From: Raphanus sativus
Lineage: Eukaryota; Streptophyta; Magnoliopsida; Brassicales; Brassicaceae
Length of the DNA stretch: 64,000 bases
Reading direction: 5' to 3'
NCBI RefSeq assembly: GCF_000801105.2
Contig: NC_079514.1
Location: forward strand, 30,925,075 to 30,989,074
The notes under the pieces were generated by a model that saw nothing but the letters and a program-made list of their open reading frames with translations, was not told the DNA's origin and ran no database searches. Below, piece by piece: positions 26,364-39,326 of the stretch (the stretch's first letter is position 1; every line of letters begins with the position of its first letter). The translations under genes and the position numbers were made by a program.

Positions 26364-28328
26364 TGTTATTATTTGAGCCATTGATTGCCGAATACCATTA
26401 TTTTGTGACTTTAAAGTATCGGAGCAATACCATTATGTCGTCTAGCATAAACCTGCATGATCACACATGATAACGAAAATAAAATCTAATGCATAGTAGC
26501 ATGAAAATGAAAGGTGATCAAATAAGAAGTTATAATAGTTTTTCACTTTTTCAGAAATATAAACCAGAAAATTCAGAAAATGAATATATGTATATATAGA
26601 CATAATATTAAATCAAAAACAACAAAAATTAAATGTTAACATCGTAAATGTTCAGTGGCTTCGTTTTTTGGTTGGGTATGTCTTATTTATATATATAGTA
26701 AATTGATAAAGAGAGCGATTGGTTGAGCTTTAACAAGTGATTTTTCCTTTAATTTTCATCTGCAACCGTATAAATTATCAATCATGTTTTATCTAGTTAT
26801 TAAAGCTAAAACCAAAACTTAAAAAAAATAACTGTAGGAGACTTATTTTCTAAAGCAAAATTTGTTGCTGTAAGAATATGTTTCCTTTTTACATTAGATG
26901 CAATTAAATCAAAAAAATTTACAGACTAAATTCTACAGTAAAATCTCTACGACTATAGTTCAACCAATCTATCCCCAAAGTTTCTAAATTTAAATTTATC
27001 TTTTGAACTAGGATGTGAGTCAAATTTAAATTGATAAAATATGCTGGTTTAGAGTAGCATGTGAATCAAATTTAAATCTGGATACATATAAACCTTCCAA
27101 GTGTTTTATCTTTGGATCAGTTACAAAAAAAAAGTGTTTTATCTTTGGAATGATTACGTTCTCGCTAGCTTATATAAGATTCATTATTAATTCGTCTCGC
27201 ATACTATGAAAAAATATAGAGAAAATGACGGAGTTTACTTACAAAGTCACACGGTGACTTCAGCACGTTATCTAAAATGTCAAATGTTTCGGTGTCGAAT
27301 CATACATGTTTGAAAATAGGAAAAATATCAATATACTTCAAAATTCTTGTATAAACTTTGTTTTTCTAATTAATATGACACATTCGAGAGTTGACTCGAC
27401 TTTGTTGGCTTATAGTAAAGCCGTGAATAGTTTCTCCTCCTAAAATATATAAAATATTCAGATATTTTTGTAAGTTTTCTTTTTGGGCAAAAGATATTCG
27501 TGTAAGTTAGATCTTCAAACTACGCATAAGAAATAAGTAATTTGTTAGGCTTCTAAGTAATGGTTATGGATGATCGACATTTGTCGTTTAGTATACAGAT
27601 AAATTTTCTCCACTAAGCTACGCTAATGGTCACCATTAAATTAAAAACTAGTAATAGACTAATATTACAATGAATGTAAGTTATACTCACAGCGATGCTT
27701 ACATTCAAAGAATAGATTATAGGAAAGTACTATGTAGTGATGTTCCAGATCGATTTGGATGTCAATAACAATTACAGAGTCAAGCATTCTAATATAATAC
27801 TTCGTTGACCATTCTGATTGGTGATGATCATTGATAAGAGTTTGTTTCATTCATTTCTTTTCTTCCTACTAGAGATTTTCACAAAAATTGTAAATTCTGA
27901 AAACAGTTTGGACTTCTTTTCTTCGTTATTAGGTCAAAAACATTTTGGACTTTAACCAAAAATACAAAAATACAAAAAATTTGGTGACCTCAAAAACAAA
28001 TAAAATATGAGCTACTCTCTCATATGATATTCCTATCAAATCTCTTTAAAAATATCTCGGAGCAATGTTGAAGCAAGTCAGGTTCTTATGTAAACAATGT
28101 AGATGAATCGTGATGTCACTAATGGTGTAGCGAAGATTTAAGTTTTAGAAAACTAAAAAAGTTGAGAAAAATTGTCCAAACGAAACAAAATTGTATGGTT
28201 GTCATTTTGGTATTTTTGTCTACTTTTTCTCCATTTTAGATAATCTATAGACTTTTTTCTTTTGAAAAAATCGATGATCATCTAGATATATGGTATGATT
28301 GTAGCTTTTAATATAGAAATAAAGAAAG
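26364..28328. other. AT-rich intergenic DNA
   Basis: No bounded element, RNA gene or credible coding sequence was seen. The 61-codon frame at 27665-27850 has no recognisable similarity. Confidence 0.5.
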
Positions 28329-28359
28329 ATATGAGGTGTTACATTGTAACACCTCATAT
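28329..28359. repeat. Perfect 15-bp-arm palindrome
   Basis: ATATGAGGTGTTACA, one T, then TGTAACACCTCATAT. Imperfect pairing continues outward (AAATAAAGAAAG against CTTTTATAATTT). It may be the collapsed ends of a MITE or a simple cruciform-forming site. Confidence 0.85.
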
Positions 28360-28887
28360 TCTTTTATAATTTATGTGAATTAGATGTTAGGATCACAATT
28401 ACAAATTTTTAGTACCAATTCAAAAAAAAAGTGCACACTTAAAGAATATTTTGTTAAATTGTTGTACCAAAAAGACGAAGAACATAAAATATAAAAAGAA
28501 AAAAATACATAATGATATATGTCAGCGAATCTCTATTTCAAATATCATAATCATAACAAGAAAAAGTATATTATATATATAAGTATATTTGAAAAATAAC
28601 TAGTAAAATATATTATTTGTAGAAAATTCACTTATATTTTTATTGTGTTATCTTCTGTTGTAGTTAGCTTTTGTATGTTCAGTTAATGCTTGAGGTTAAT
28701 CAGAGCACGCCTTCGACCCAAGCAGATGAAGCATGTGTTTCCGACCATCAACATAATAAGTATTTAAGCGGCCACATTTTCTTAAAATTTCTCTGTGGTC
28801 TGTTTTTCAAACGTACCCAATAGCTCTGTTGGAATCTGGGTTGGAGTCCACCAATGTGCATAATTTTGGTTTTGGCCATTTTTTTTC

Positions 28888-29072
28888 GTTTTGAGTTTGT
28901 GGTCTTGGAAAGTGCAGGACCGGTTCTGAAGTTAACCAGTTTTCTATGATTAAAAAGTTAAAATAACAAAAGAAAAAAAAAATTGGTTTTGAGTTTGTGG
29001 TCTTGGAAAGTGCAGGACCGGTTCTGAAGTTAACTAGTTTTCTATGATTAAGAAAGTTAAAAGAGCAAAAGA
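28888..29072. repeat. Tandem duplication, 98-bp period
   Basis: Two copies starting GTTTTGAGTTTGTGGTCTTG, at 28888 and 28986, share CAGGACCGGTTCTGAAGTTA and the following TTTTCTATGATTAA with few differences. The 108-codon minus-strand frame that spans them encodes a repeated stretch only because of this duplication. Confidence 0.85.
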
Positions 29073-29289
29073 AAAATGTTTTTTTCTCGTATTCACCGCT
29101 ATACGAACTGTGAATGCAACGGATAATATTCAATGGATAAATGCATGTAGAACATATTCCATGCCATGTAATTCATAAATGCTCACATGCGTTGGTAGGG
29201 TTAACATAACTTCTCCTATAATAGACACCAAGCAGTAAGCGGCAGACTGAAATAGTTTATTAAATTATTTATTGTTTATTATATAATTT

Positions 29290-29935
29290 GTTGTGTAGAT
29301 TTTTTGGAATGTTCATTTATATATCTGTTCGGATTCAGTTGATGTATTCGGATATTAGATTTTTAAAGTTAGAAATTTAAATTATATTCGTATATTTATA
29401 AATTTTGGTTTAGAATTGGTTTGAATCATTGTGGGTTCAGTTCAGATTCGAGTTCGAATATTTTAATTAAGTATTTTTTAACAAAAATTAAAATATGTTT
29501 AAAATCCTCAAAATATGAAAATAAAATAATATAAAGCATTAAAATTGAATAATGTAAGACTGAATATTTAAATTTACTTAGATAATTGAATTTAAATATT
29601 TGGATGGGGAACAAATAAATATTTTCAGTATTTTGACATTTTTCTGTTATGTTGAGATATATATTTGTGACTATATTGATAATACTTATATATTTTCATA
29701 TTTTTGAATATCTAGTTGATATAAATTTAAAAATATTAACCTATTTGAATATATAATTGCAATTTAAGATATTTTGGTATCTAAAATATTTTAGTTTGGA
29801 TTAGATTCATGTCTGTTTATCTGGATATTAAACTTTTAGATCCGTGTTAGTACTTAATCAATTTTAGTTTGTATTTAATATTACTTTAAAATCTAGTTCG
29901 GTTCGGTTCTACGATCTAGATAATTCACTCAGACT
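29290..29935. repeat. GTTCGG-rich dispersed repeat
   Basis: AT-rich sequence punctuated by GTTCGGATTCAG, GTGGGTTCAGTTCAG and TTCGGTTCGGTTC. The same kind of sequence recurs in Helitron contexts at 2121-2390, 3637-3745 and 52380-52550, and free-standing at 31040-31390, 38230-38860 and 44400-44740. It is a dispersed Helitron-associated repeat; no ends are found here. Confidence 0.5.
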
Positions 29936-30814
29936 TATTTTCTTCTACTAATATAAAATCAAAATAAATTAAATTTCAAACAAATATTTTCGGCTTATTT
30001 AACATATATAATTCTGGAATATTTTTTAATAATACCAATAAAATGGTTGGCCATTATGTCAATATTCTTGGACATGTTGCAAAATTGACGTAGTCTATAA
30101 CTACTAATGTGTATTTTCTTATAAAAAATCTTAGTAAATATAATAAAACACGATACAATCGAGTGAAAACTGTTACATGTGCGTGGAATATAATGTGATC
30201 TCTACACTCATACCTGAATTATGTTTTTCTATCGATTTCACGAATCTTTTTTTAAGCTTTTCTTATTTCTTATTTTTTTCTAGTAATATGATTATGTTTC
30301 TAATTTTTGTTAAATGTGAAAATTCCGTAAAGAAAAATCATATTTGGCTGAATTAAAGATCCGACTTTGTGTATGTAGTGTTTTTACCTCAATTTTTTTT
30401 AATTCATAAACAATCACAATTATTTATTTCATTCATGTACAGAAGCATTAACCACGGCTAAGTTCGACAATATATGAAACTTTCAATTTCTAAAAACATT
30501 CTCTTTCGAGTATTTTAGTTGATGTGAATCTTAATGATTTTGTAATTTTTTTCTTTCAAAATGATATTATTTAGTAGTTGTACGGAAATAATTTAAGTTC
30601 AATAAGACAAAGGTTTAAAATGCAGGAACTAAAACTAAGCTGATTAAAAAAAATAGTGTGAACACATAAAATTCACTGCAGTGAAGTTTAAAAATTAGAA
30701 TGTGAATATATTAATTGTCAAATGATTGTGAGGTCGGGTACGTCAGCATACTCAAAACGAAATCGATATGCAGCTACCACCTGTTCATTGCAGTGTGAAA
30801 ACATTAAATTATAA
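29936..30814. other. AT-rich intergenic DNA
   Basis: Nothing recognisable. Confidence 0.5.
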
Positions 30815-31393
30815 CTAGATTTTGATCCGCGCTTCGAAAGCGCGAGTTTTTTAAATTTATAAAAAAAAATAATATGAATTAGTATTTGGGATTTACATCC
30901 TTATTTACAAAGTATGTATTATATTGAAACAGAGAATTTGTTTTTAAATTATATAAATTAGGAGTTTGTTTATTTTAAATTTTTTATGTGCATTCTTATA
31001 TATCTCTTTTTGAAGTCTGGAAATTTAATCTGAGTTAAAAAAAAAACTCAACCAAAACCGATCCAAAAATATTTGTTTGGTTCGGGTCCAAATTCATGGC
31101 AAAGTACATATTGGGTATTTCTTGTACATGCAGGTCTCAGTTGGGGTCTGGATCCTACCGAGACCTAATCGGATACTCAAAGTATGCAAAATATTTTGTG
31201 TGTATTAGGTATTTTTTGGTTCAACATGTCAGATTTTGGATAAAATGAGTTTAATCGGCCTTTTGAATATTTTTGGGCACTTTTGAGATTTTGGATGATT
31301 GTTCAGAGTTTGAATTTTTCTAGTTATCTGGTACCTGAGTTTTTTTAGGGTCAAATATGAGAACTGACTCAGATCCGGTATACACCAAAAAAT

Positions 31394-31448
<55 letters not shown>

Positions 31449-33113
31449 TATAGATACAAACCGACCAAGATATGAAAGAAACAAACACGTACCTAACACA
31501 AAGATCTAAAATTCTAAATGCTCAAACCTACTCTCTCTCTCTCAATATATTTTGTGTATGTTTTATGAGAGTTACATTTGTTGAATTGATGAGAATTAAA
31601 TTAAGATTTTAAGATGATTTTTAACTAATTTTATAGTACAAATATGTAGGAGTTTTAATATTTTAAACTTTTTTAAAATAATAAAATATTTTTATCAATA
31701 TTTTTATAAAAGGTCACTGTAACGTAATGTATATAATTTTATTTTAACAGATGATTTGTGTAATGTTTTTATCAAATTTGTTTTTGTAAATATTTGGGAA
31801 TATGTTTGACAGTTTAAATCACATTAAATAAAATGCTTCTTTTCAGTGGTTTAAATTTTTAGATTTTATTGAACGTAGTCAGAATATATATATATTAATA
31901 ACATACAAATAAACATGGTTAGATGTCATCGTGAATATTGAAAAAAAAAGTTATATCAAGAACTAAAATGTTCATACGAAAATCAATATATGTGTTGTGG
32001 ATTTTTAAACAAAAAAACCTTTCACGGAACCAAACTGTTAGCAAGACATGTTAAATATAATTACTGGCAGAATAATAGAGTGAGTTACTTTTTAAGACAT
32101 TTTTTCTTTTTTTTAATATCATAAGACACTTATAGTTGGAGGCACACTTTCTCCTTCTGTAGCTTGTGCATAAAGACCTTTTTATCCCTCTCGTTGTGTT
32201 AAGAGAGATAAGTCAATTTTAATCATTTTAATATTATAATATTATATCTATTTTGTGGGAACCAATCGATCATGTAACAACTGTTAGATGAATAACGAGA
32301 ATAAGAGTAACTTGTATTAAATAGTTTTTTTATTTTGTTTTATTATAATTATTCATTCCCTCTTCTATTTATATTTGTCTTTTCTCAAATTTTAAAATGT
32401 ATAAGCAAAATGTAAATGTTACGATAAATTATAATTTTTTCTCTATATTTTAAGATCCATTTTCATATATATATTTTATATATTTTTAAAATTATAAAAT
32501 TGCATAGATATAAAAAACGTGGACGAAAAATGTGGATATATATAAAATAACGAAACCAATAATGTGGACATGGATGAATATAGATGGTTAAGTTGTAATT
32601 CCTTAGAAATTTTTTATCACATCATATTATTTCATTTTTTATTTCATTTTTTATCACATCAAATTCCTTAGAAAATATCCATTATTATTTCATTTTATAT
32701 CCTTTGTCAAGTGAGAAGACAACGGATATTTATTGAGTTTAGCTAGAAACAACACATGTTAGATGTTATTTAGTTAACTATTATTGTTTTTAATTATTAT
32801 ATATATTTGTTTTGTTTTTTCTTATTCTACATTATGTTTCATTTACTTTTATTTCAAATTTAAAAATATATAAAATAATTATAATTATCATATATATATT
32901 TTATATATTAATATGTATACTAAAAGTGTGGATATGGACAAAAAAAACAAGCATAGACAGAAAAGATGTGGACAACAAAATGTGGACAGCTTTATGGTAG
33001 CGATAGACTATTTTGTAGATCTTGTACATAAAAAGATAGATGAGTTTTGTTGATTGGAGATATGTGTGTACAAACTCAAATTAGAGATTAATCATAGCTT
33101 TTGTTTTAATAGT
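30815..33113 (-). mobile_element. Helitron-like element with degenerate 5' end
   Basis: The 3' end on the minus strand is clear: hairpin CGCGCTTTCGAAGCGCG, then GATCAAAAT and CTAG at 30815-30818, followed by T. The probable 5' end is near 33113, where the minus strand reads TATACTATTAAAACAAAAGC; this matches the family start except that the initial TC has decayed. There is no Rep/helicase ORF. Nested insertions cannot be excluded. Confidence 0.55.
31400..31445. repeat. (TA)n microsatellite
   Basis: A 46-nt uninterrupted TA run. Confidence 0.95.
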
Positions 33114-33456
33114 ATAATTCTGTGGTGATGATCTTGTGAACAAGATATTGTGGACAACATCTAATTAACAAAAAAATGTGAACATCCCTTTCTTATTATT
33201 TGAGAAACACTTTTAAAAATAAACCTTACCTCCATGTGTGATTAACAACTTTGCCATTTCTTAGGTGTCAACACAACAATGCACCTCACATCATTTATTC
33301 AATAGCCCTTTCTTGCTTAGATTAATTACATGTCATGCCATGTCACATAAACCTACAAAGTTATTATAATATATGTTTCATTTTTTATGCATGTTACAAC
33401 GATAGGATTAACTTAAATATTAATCCGTTCATTGTTAATTTATTATCACGTAGTTC

Positions 33457-33885
33457 CTGCAAATAAAGTTTGCAATAAAATGATATGTTCGTCCATTGTA
33501 GGCTTTTGTTGTTTTGTATAATGAAATTACAATTTATATATTTATAAAATAGACAATTTAAATATTTATTAAATGGTTTATCCCTTGATATTTTGACCAA
33601 GCATAATGTTATCCATGCAATATTATTAACTAACTTTATGGTCAACATTTTTATAATAAGATGAAATGCATTAAAATCCGACTGAAATAAGGCATGAAAA
33701 TAAAGTTTGCAATCAAAATGATATATTTCATCGTAATATGTTGTTTTATATGATGCAAGGTTAATTTAAAAATTTATAAAACAGTCTATCCTCTTGATAT
33801 TTCGACCAAACATAATGTTATCCATGCAATAATATTAACTAACATTATGGTTAACATTTTTATAATAATAAGATGAAATACATTA
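33457..33885. repeat. Tandem duplication inside Helitron, about 240-bp period
   Basis: Two diverged copies share AATAAAGTTTGCAAT(C)AAAATGATAT, CTTGATATTT(T/C)GACCAA(G/A)CATAA, and TGTTATCCATGCAAT(A)ATATTAACTAAC followed by TAACATTTTTATAATAA. The first copy begins at 33457 and the second near 33700. Confidence 0.7.
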
Positions 33886-34130
33886 AACTCCCAACAAAAT
33901 AAAGAAATGAGATAAATTATCGGCACCAATTCATAATTTTTGTTTTCATCTTTATGACTTTACAATTGTGTAGTCAATTTAAGAGGCTTTTGATTATGGT
34001 AATCCTCTTTTTGTAATTGATCATCTAATTTTTAAAATATTTGGAAAAATATATTGAATCACTTAAATTAAGGACCATCGCTTTGTATATTTTATAAATT
34101 TTCATAAATGATAATCATATGAATTAAACT

Positions 34131-35500
34131 GTTATATAAAATTGATGCTTTGATTAGTTTTAAAAAAAAAATTATAGGACCGACAAAAAATGTATTATGT
34201 TGTATTATACTGTTTCGTATAAATGGACATTATATATCTATCTACTAAACATAAAATGAATTTAAAAAAAATAATGTATTAGAACAACTAACTTCTGCAT
34301 ATCCATATCGAATAATTAAGAGAATTAGTGAATTGCCAAATGTATTATATTGTTTCCTAAAATACAAAATAGTTTTAATCAGCCATAAATTTCGATTCTT
34401 ATCGCTATAAATTAGTAAATAGATTCCCAATCACAATTAAATGTATCCCATTTTGAATGGTGATTTTATTAAAACATCAAATCAGTCAAAAATACAATCA
34501 CATTTTGCATAAACTATATTTCTGATACATCGTTTGTTTAAAGCTACAATATTTCTGATACATCGTTTATTTCTCATTGTAAAAAAAATATTTATTTTAA
34601 ACAAACTTACTAATAAAAATATTTGTTTTCTCAACCTACTGAACCATATAATTTTTATGTGAATAACCATATCATTTTTGATACATCGAATACAAAAATA
34701 TCTGTATTTGATTAGGTACATAATAATCGTATAACTTCAGTTGTTATATGAAACTGATGCTTTGATTAGTTTTTCTTTAAATTCATAATAGGACCAAAGA
34801 AAGAAAATTATTATGTTGTATTAAAGTGTTTCGTATAAATGGACATTAGATATCTATCTACTAAACGTAAAATGTATTTCAAATATATATAAAAAGAATG
34901 TATTAAAACAATGTAATCATTCACATAACTTCTGCGTATCCATATCTGAAATGCATAATTAATGAGATTAGTACATTGCCGAATGTATTATATTGTTTCC
35001 TAAATTACAGAATAGTTTCAGTCAGCCGTAAATTTTGATTCTCATCGTCATAAATTAGTAAATAGATTCTCAGTCACAATTAAATACACTCCATTTAGAA
35101 TGGTGATTTAATCAAAACATCAAATCAGTCAAAGATACAATCATATTTTGCGTAAATTATATTTCTCATACATCGTTTATTTAAAACTATAGTTTCTGAT
35201 ACATCGTTTGTCTCTCAAGGTAAAGAAATATTTGTTTTAAACAAACTTACTAAGAAAAAAAATTGTTTTCTCAACCTACTAAACCATATAATTTTTTTTA
35301 ACCCGGAGAACCATATCATTTTTGATACATCATATTATTTATTTTCTGATCCACGAATTTATATGATAATTATAATATAATACGTAGTCAATCATGATAT
35401 GCAAAAAAATATATCATATACAAAAACTATGTTTTATTAGGTATGTAATAATCATATAAATTCAATTGTTATATGAACTTGATGCTTTGATTAGTTTATC
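34131..35500. repeat. Tandem duplication inside Helitron, about 610-bp period
   Basis: Copies start near 34131 and 34741, with a partial third near 35462. Shared markers in order: GATGCTTTGATTAGTTT, TGTTTCGTATAAATGGACAT, ATCTATCTACTAAAC, ACTTCTGC(A/G)TATCCATATC, TGTATTATATTGTTTCCTAA, TGATACATCGTTT and TTGTTTTCTCAACCTACT. The copies are clearly diverged, so the duplication is old. Confidence 0.8.
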
Positions 35501-36479
35501 TTTTTACATAAATCATATCAAATGTTTTAAATGTTCCTTATATTATTTTTTAAAAAAAATTGGAAAGAAAGACATAATCAAAGATTATGCATTATTTACG
35601 GAAATTTAATCTATTTTACTAAATTACTGTTGATTTTAATTGCTATTCTAACTGAGACAAATCATTTTGAACATATATGTAGTTTCAAATATTTATAGTT
35701 TTATGATTGGTCGAAATAAAAAATTAAATCGTTCCAGTGTAATATTTTGTATTAGGTACATGACTTTTTCATTAGTTTTCGTCTCACTTATGCAGAATTT
35801 GAACATGCTCTTTTCAGTATTAAATATTAACAAAGGTATCAATCATGTCTGGAATCAATTCATAATATTCACTAATTTTGTTTAAACCATCAAGTAATTT
35901 TTCTCAATTATAATCGCTGATAAACATGTTTATATATACAACTTGAAATACAAATATTGCCTAATTTGAGAGCTGTGTTTTTACTACAACATGTGTTAAA
36001 ACAAGTTTTAAAGTAAATTGTACCACAAGCTTAGGAATATTAATTAGTAAATATTGCTATAATTTTGGGGATTTGTTTTCATCATTAAAACCCTAAACAT
36101 ACATCATTATGTATATACTTACGCACTGTCTTCAACACATCTCCTTATCACATCCCTTTTTTTCCGAATCATCATTAACAAAACCAGAAGTCGACTAGGA
36201 AAACACATATGGCGGACTTCATTAGTTTTATATCAGTTTTTATTTATTCTTTTAGATTTACTTCCACAAACTATATTTCAATTACACAAAACAAATAACA
36301 CAAGTTTTAAAATACTTTGAAGCTTACTTTATTTATGTATCTGTACTTTCATTGAATCTCTTAACATGAATAATCTGTAATGTATGTGTTTATGATTTTA
36401 CTTTTCTAATATCCATATATTCAAATTGTAATTTATTTAAGTTTTCTCACCATGCGCAAAGCGCAGGTTATCACCTAGT

Positions 36480-38160
36480 AGACAGATGAAAGTGAAAGCT
36501 CGTAAAATAAGTTCACTAGGATTTATAAGACCTGATATTTTACCATAATGATTGTGTATGATTTAATGCACAACCTCTAAACCTTCAACAATTCATGAAG
36601 CATTCCTAATAAAGCTAAAAAGAATTTTTTTATGATAACATAGGATTTGAATTGTTTAAGAGATCTAGTTGAAACTTGGAAACAAGAGAACAACAATATC
36701 ACTGTAAAATTTTAGAGTGAAGAAATAAGATGCTTTCGATAAACCAAAAAAAATTAAAATTTTGTGAACACAAAGCTAAACGTGAAGAAATAAGATGCAA
36801 TCAAAACAGTACCCAGAAACGATATGAAAAGGTTTCGGCTGAACTTGGTGAAGCCGCAGACTCGCCGGCGCAAGTAACTTCAGTCCAGAATTGAAACGCC
36901 AGCGCAAGATGTAGGTGGTAACTCTCCTCCGTCAGCAGCGCTAAGCTCTTCCCAGATGAAGACCCCCCAACTGAATCTGCTACCATCTAAATCCTCAAGT
37001 CTCTTCCTGTACGGGAGAATGAACAGGAGAAGATCCAGGGAGGAGTATATGTTGGGAAATCTGTCGGTCGCGAATAATCTAGGAGGGAGACGATGTACGC
37101 TTGAGATGTATCTATGTATAGAAAAAGTTTGGTGGTTAGTTATCAGTGAAAAAAAATCTGAGGAGGATCTAAAAAATAAGGCCTTTCGCGAGAAAGAAAT
37201 AATAGTAAAATCTGAGAAGGATCTAAAAAGAAAAATCTGAAAGGGATCTAAAAAGACAAACATTTTTACAATCTAGAAATACTGTTTATGCGGAAGAAGC
37301 AAGAGAACAGAACAGATGATTGACAAAACTCCTATTTCGTTTTCCGGTGGCGTTTTGTCTTCACCAATCTTCACTTTTTTCTTTGTCTTCGGTTTTCTCA
37401 TGGTTCGTCAAAGGGATGAGTCTAGGCTGGTGACGAACAGGTGTAGAGTAAGTAAGGTAAAGAGGGGCGATGAACAAACAAAGGAATTTCGATTTCGTCA
37501 TGGTTCGTTACAGAGGATGAAAAGGGGCGATGAACAGACAAAGGAAATTGGAGAAAAATAATGAAAGACAAGCAGGTGGGGGAGAGATAGCAGAATCAAA
37601 CAAGCCACGGTGGCTCTGGGTTCACGATGTTCACCGAGAATTGATGAAAAATGTATGGAGACTTTTGGAAGATTAGGGTTACGAAATAGAGAAATTAAAA
37701 AAAAAGGGAAAGTAGATCTAAGAGTCGAAAAGTGAAAAAGAGAATATAGTTGAATTTTCGAAATTACATCTAATAAAATATTATTTTATCAATTAGTTAG
37801 AGAAGATTTAGAATAAGAAGAGAGTGGTCGACAAAAAAAAAGAAGAAGAGAGTGTAGTTGAAGGGCATCTAAGACATTGTACATAGATAATGTGTGCCTC
37901 CAGCAACAAGTGTCTAAATGTGCAATTGAAAAGACACAATGTGTCTTAGAGAGTAAAAAAATCAGAATAATATTGCTTGTAGTTGTTGCATTCAATGTAT
38001 ACGTATCATTAGAGTAATTAATAATAATGTTATACAGTTAGAGAAAATAAAGGTAGGACTACAAAGTATTAATGAATAGGTGCAACAATCTTGAATAAGT
38101 AGATTTTTTCAGAATGTTTCTCTTTTAATAGTATGATGTTTCTTTTTTAATATATAAGAG
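36480..38160. other. Unassigned, less AT-rich block with short tandem repeats
   Basis: 36800-37660 is richer in G and C than its surroundings. It contains a 127-codon minus-strand frame (36880-37263) that overlaps other frames and matches nothing I know. 37151-37260 repeats AAAATCTGAGNAGGATCTAA about three times, and 37395-37555 repeats a roughly 80-bp unit with AGGGGCGATGAACA(A/G)ACAAAGGAA. Near 38146 the minus strand reads ATACTATTAAAAGAGAAACA, a degenerate Helitron 5' start, so this may be a Helitron body carrying a captured sequence. No matching 3' end was found. Confidence 0.35.
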
Positions 38161-39326
38161 ATAAATAAATTTGCACACCAAAAAAGACATAAAAGTAATA
38201 TTTAGATATGCCTTTTAGATCGTGTTCCAAAAAAGAATCCAATTGGAAAAAGTAGTATTGAATCTGAACCGAAAATGGTTAAATATACGAACGGTTTCAA
38301 AATTTTGGTATCTAAATAAATGAGACCAAACCCAATGCGAACCAAAATATTTTGGATATCCGAATATACTGAATCAGATTTATATACTTGAATATTTTAT
38401 CTATTTCTAGACTTAATATTCAAAAAAATATCGAAAATGTATAAAATATTTTGAAGTTATCTAAAATATTTGAAAATATATAAAAATAGTCAAAAGTAAA
38501 TATCCAAATAGCTAAACAATACTCAAAACAACAAAAAATACTTAAAATATATATTGATTCTCCATCCAAATATTCAAGTCAAATCAAATCAAATTTTATG
38601 TTAAGTTTAGGTATTTTGGCATAAATTATTCAAATTTATATGTTATATAATATTTTTGTTTTTAGATTTTGCGAAATTTAAATTATATCTGAATTCTAAA
38701 AAAAATTAAGATGATTTAAGTGAGTTATCCAGGCTCGAACCAAACCCGAACTTAAACTTTTAAATACCCGAATGGAGATAAAATCTTCAACACCGAAAAC
38801 TCTAAACCCAAATAGATCCGAACCAAATTCGAATAGGTATCCGAACGCCTACTCCTATTCAGTGAATGTGGTTTATAAAATATAATAATGCATATAACCT
38901 AACTATACTATCAAAAATAAATTATGAAATTAGTCAACATACCGTGTCCTCCTGTTTTAAATTAATTTTTAGGTATACATTTCTATAAATAAATGTATCA
39001 AATACTAAACCATAAATAAAATAATGAAAGTCTTAAACATTTATGGTGATATTTTGGTATAGTTTTTTTTTGCTAAAAATATTTTGGTATAGTTTCACGA
39101 CGGGTAGAAGTTGTTTTGATTTTCTTTAGCAAAAAAAAATTGTTTTGATTAGGAAAAAATCTGTTAGCGTATTAGGAAAAAATATAATACTTAAAAGAGG
39201 TATATTGTGTAACTGAATTATAGGGGATATTATATTTATTCCTAAAGAGAGATGTGAATATGTCCAAAACTAAACGACAACATTTATAAGTGGATAAAAA
39301 ACAGGATTTTATTTTAATAAATTAGA
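38161..39326 (-). mobile_element. Helitron-like fragment with 5' terminus
   Basis: On the minus strand, TCTAATTTATTAAAATAAAA begins at 39326 and is preceded by A, which fits a Helitron 5' end. The interior (38230-38860) has the GAACCAAA / TTCGGATACC-type repeat also seen in the Helitron at 51818-53196. No CTAG with hairpin was found on the left side, so the 3' limit is a guess. Confidence 0.4.

Larger units (their letters stand above)
33185..36478 (+). mobile_element. Helitron, intact termini
   Basis: It starts TCCCTTTCTTATTATTTGAG at 33185, preceded by A. It ends with the hairpin TGCGCAAAGCGCA, then GGTTATCAC and CTAG at 36475-36478, followed by T. Similarity of its 5' 100 bp to the Helitron at 22855-26363 (GATTAACAACTTTGCCATTTC) supports the family call. 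About 3.3 kb; internal DNA is tandemly repeated and non-coding. Confidence 0.7.

Noticed and set aside
28807..29133. 108-codon minus-strand ORF as a gene
   Set aside because: It is created by a 98-bp tandem duplication of non-coding DNA; its two halves are the same sequence repeated.
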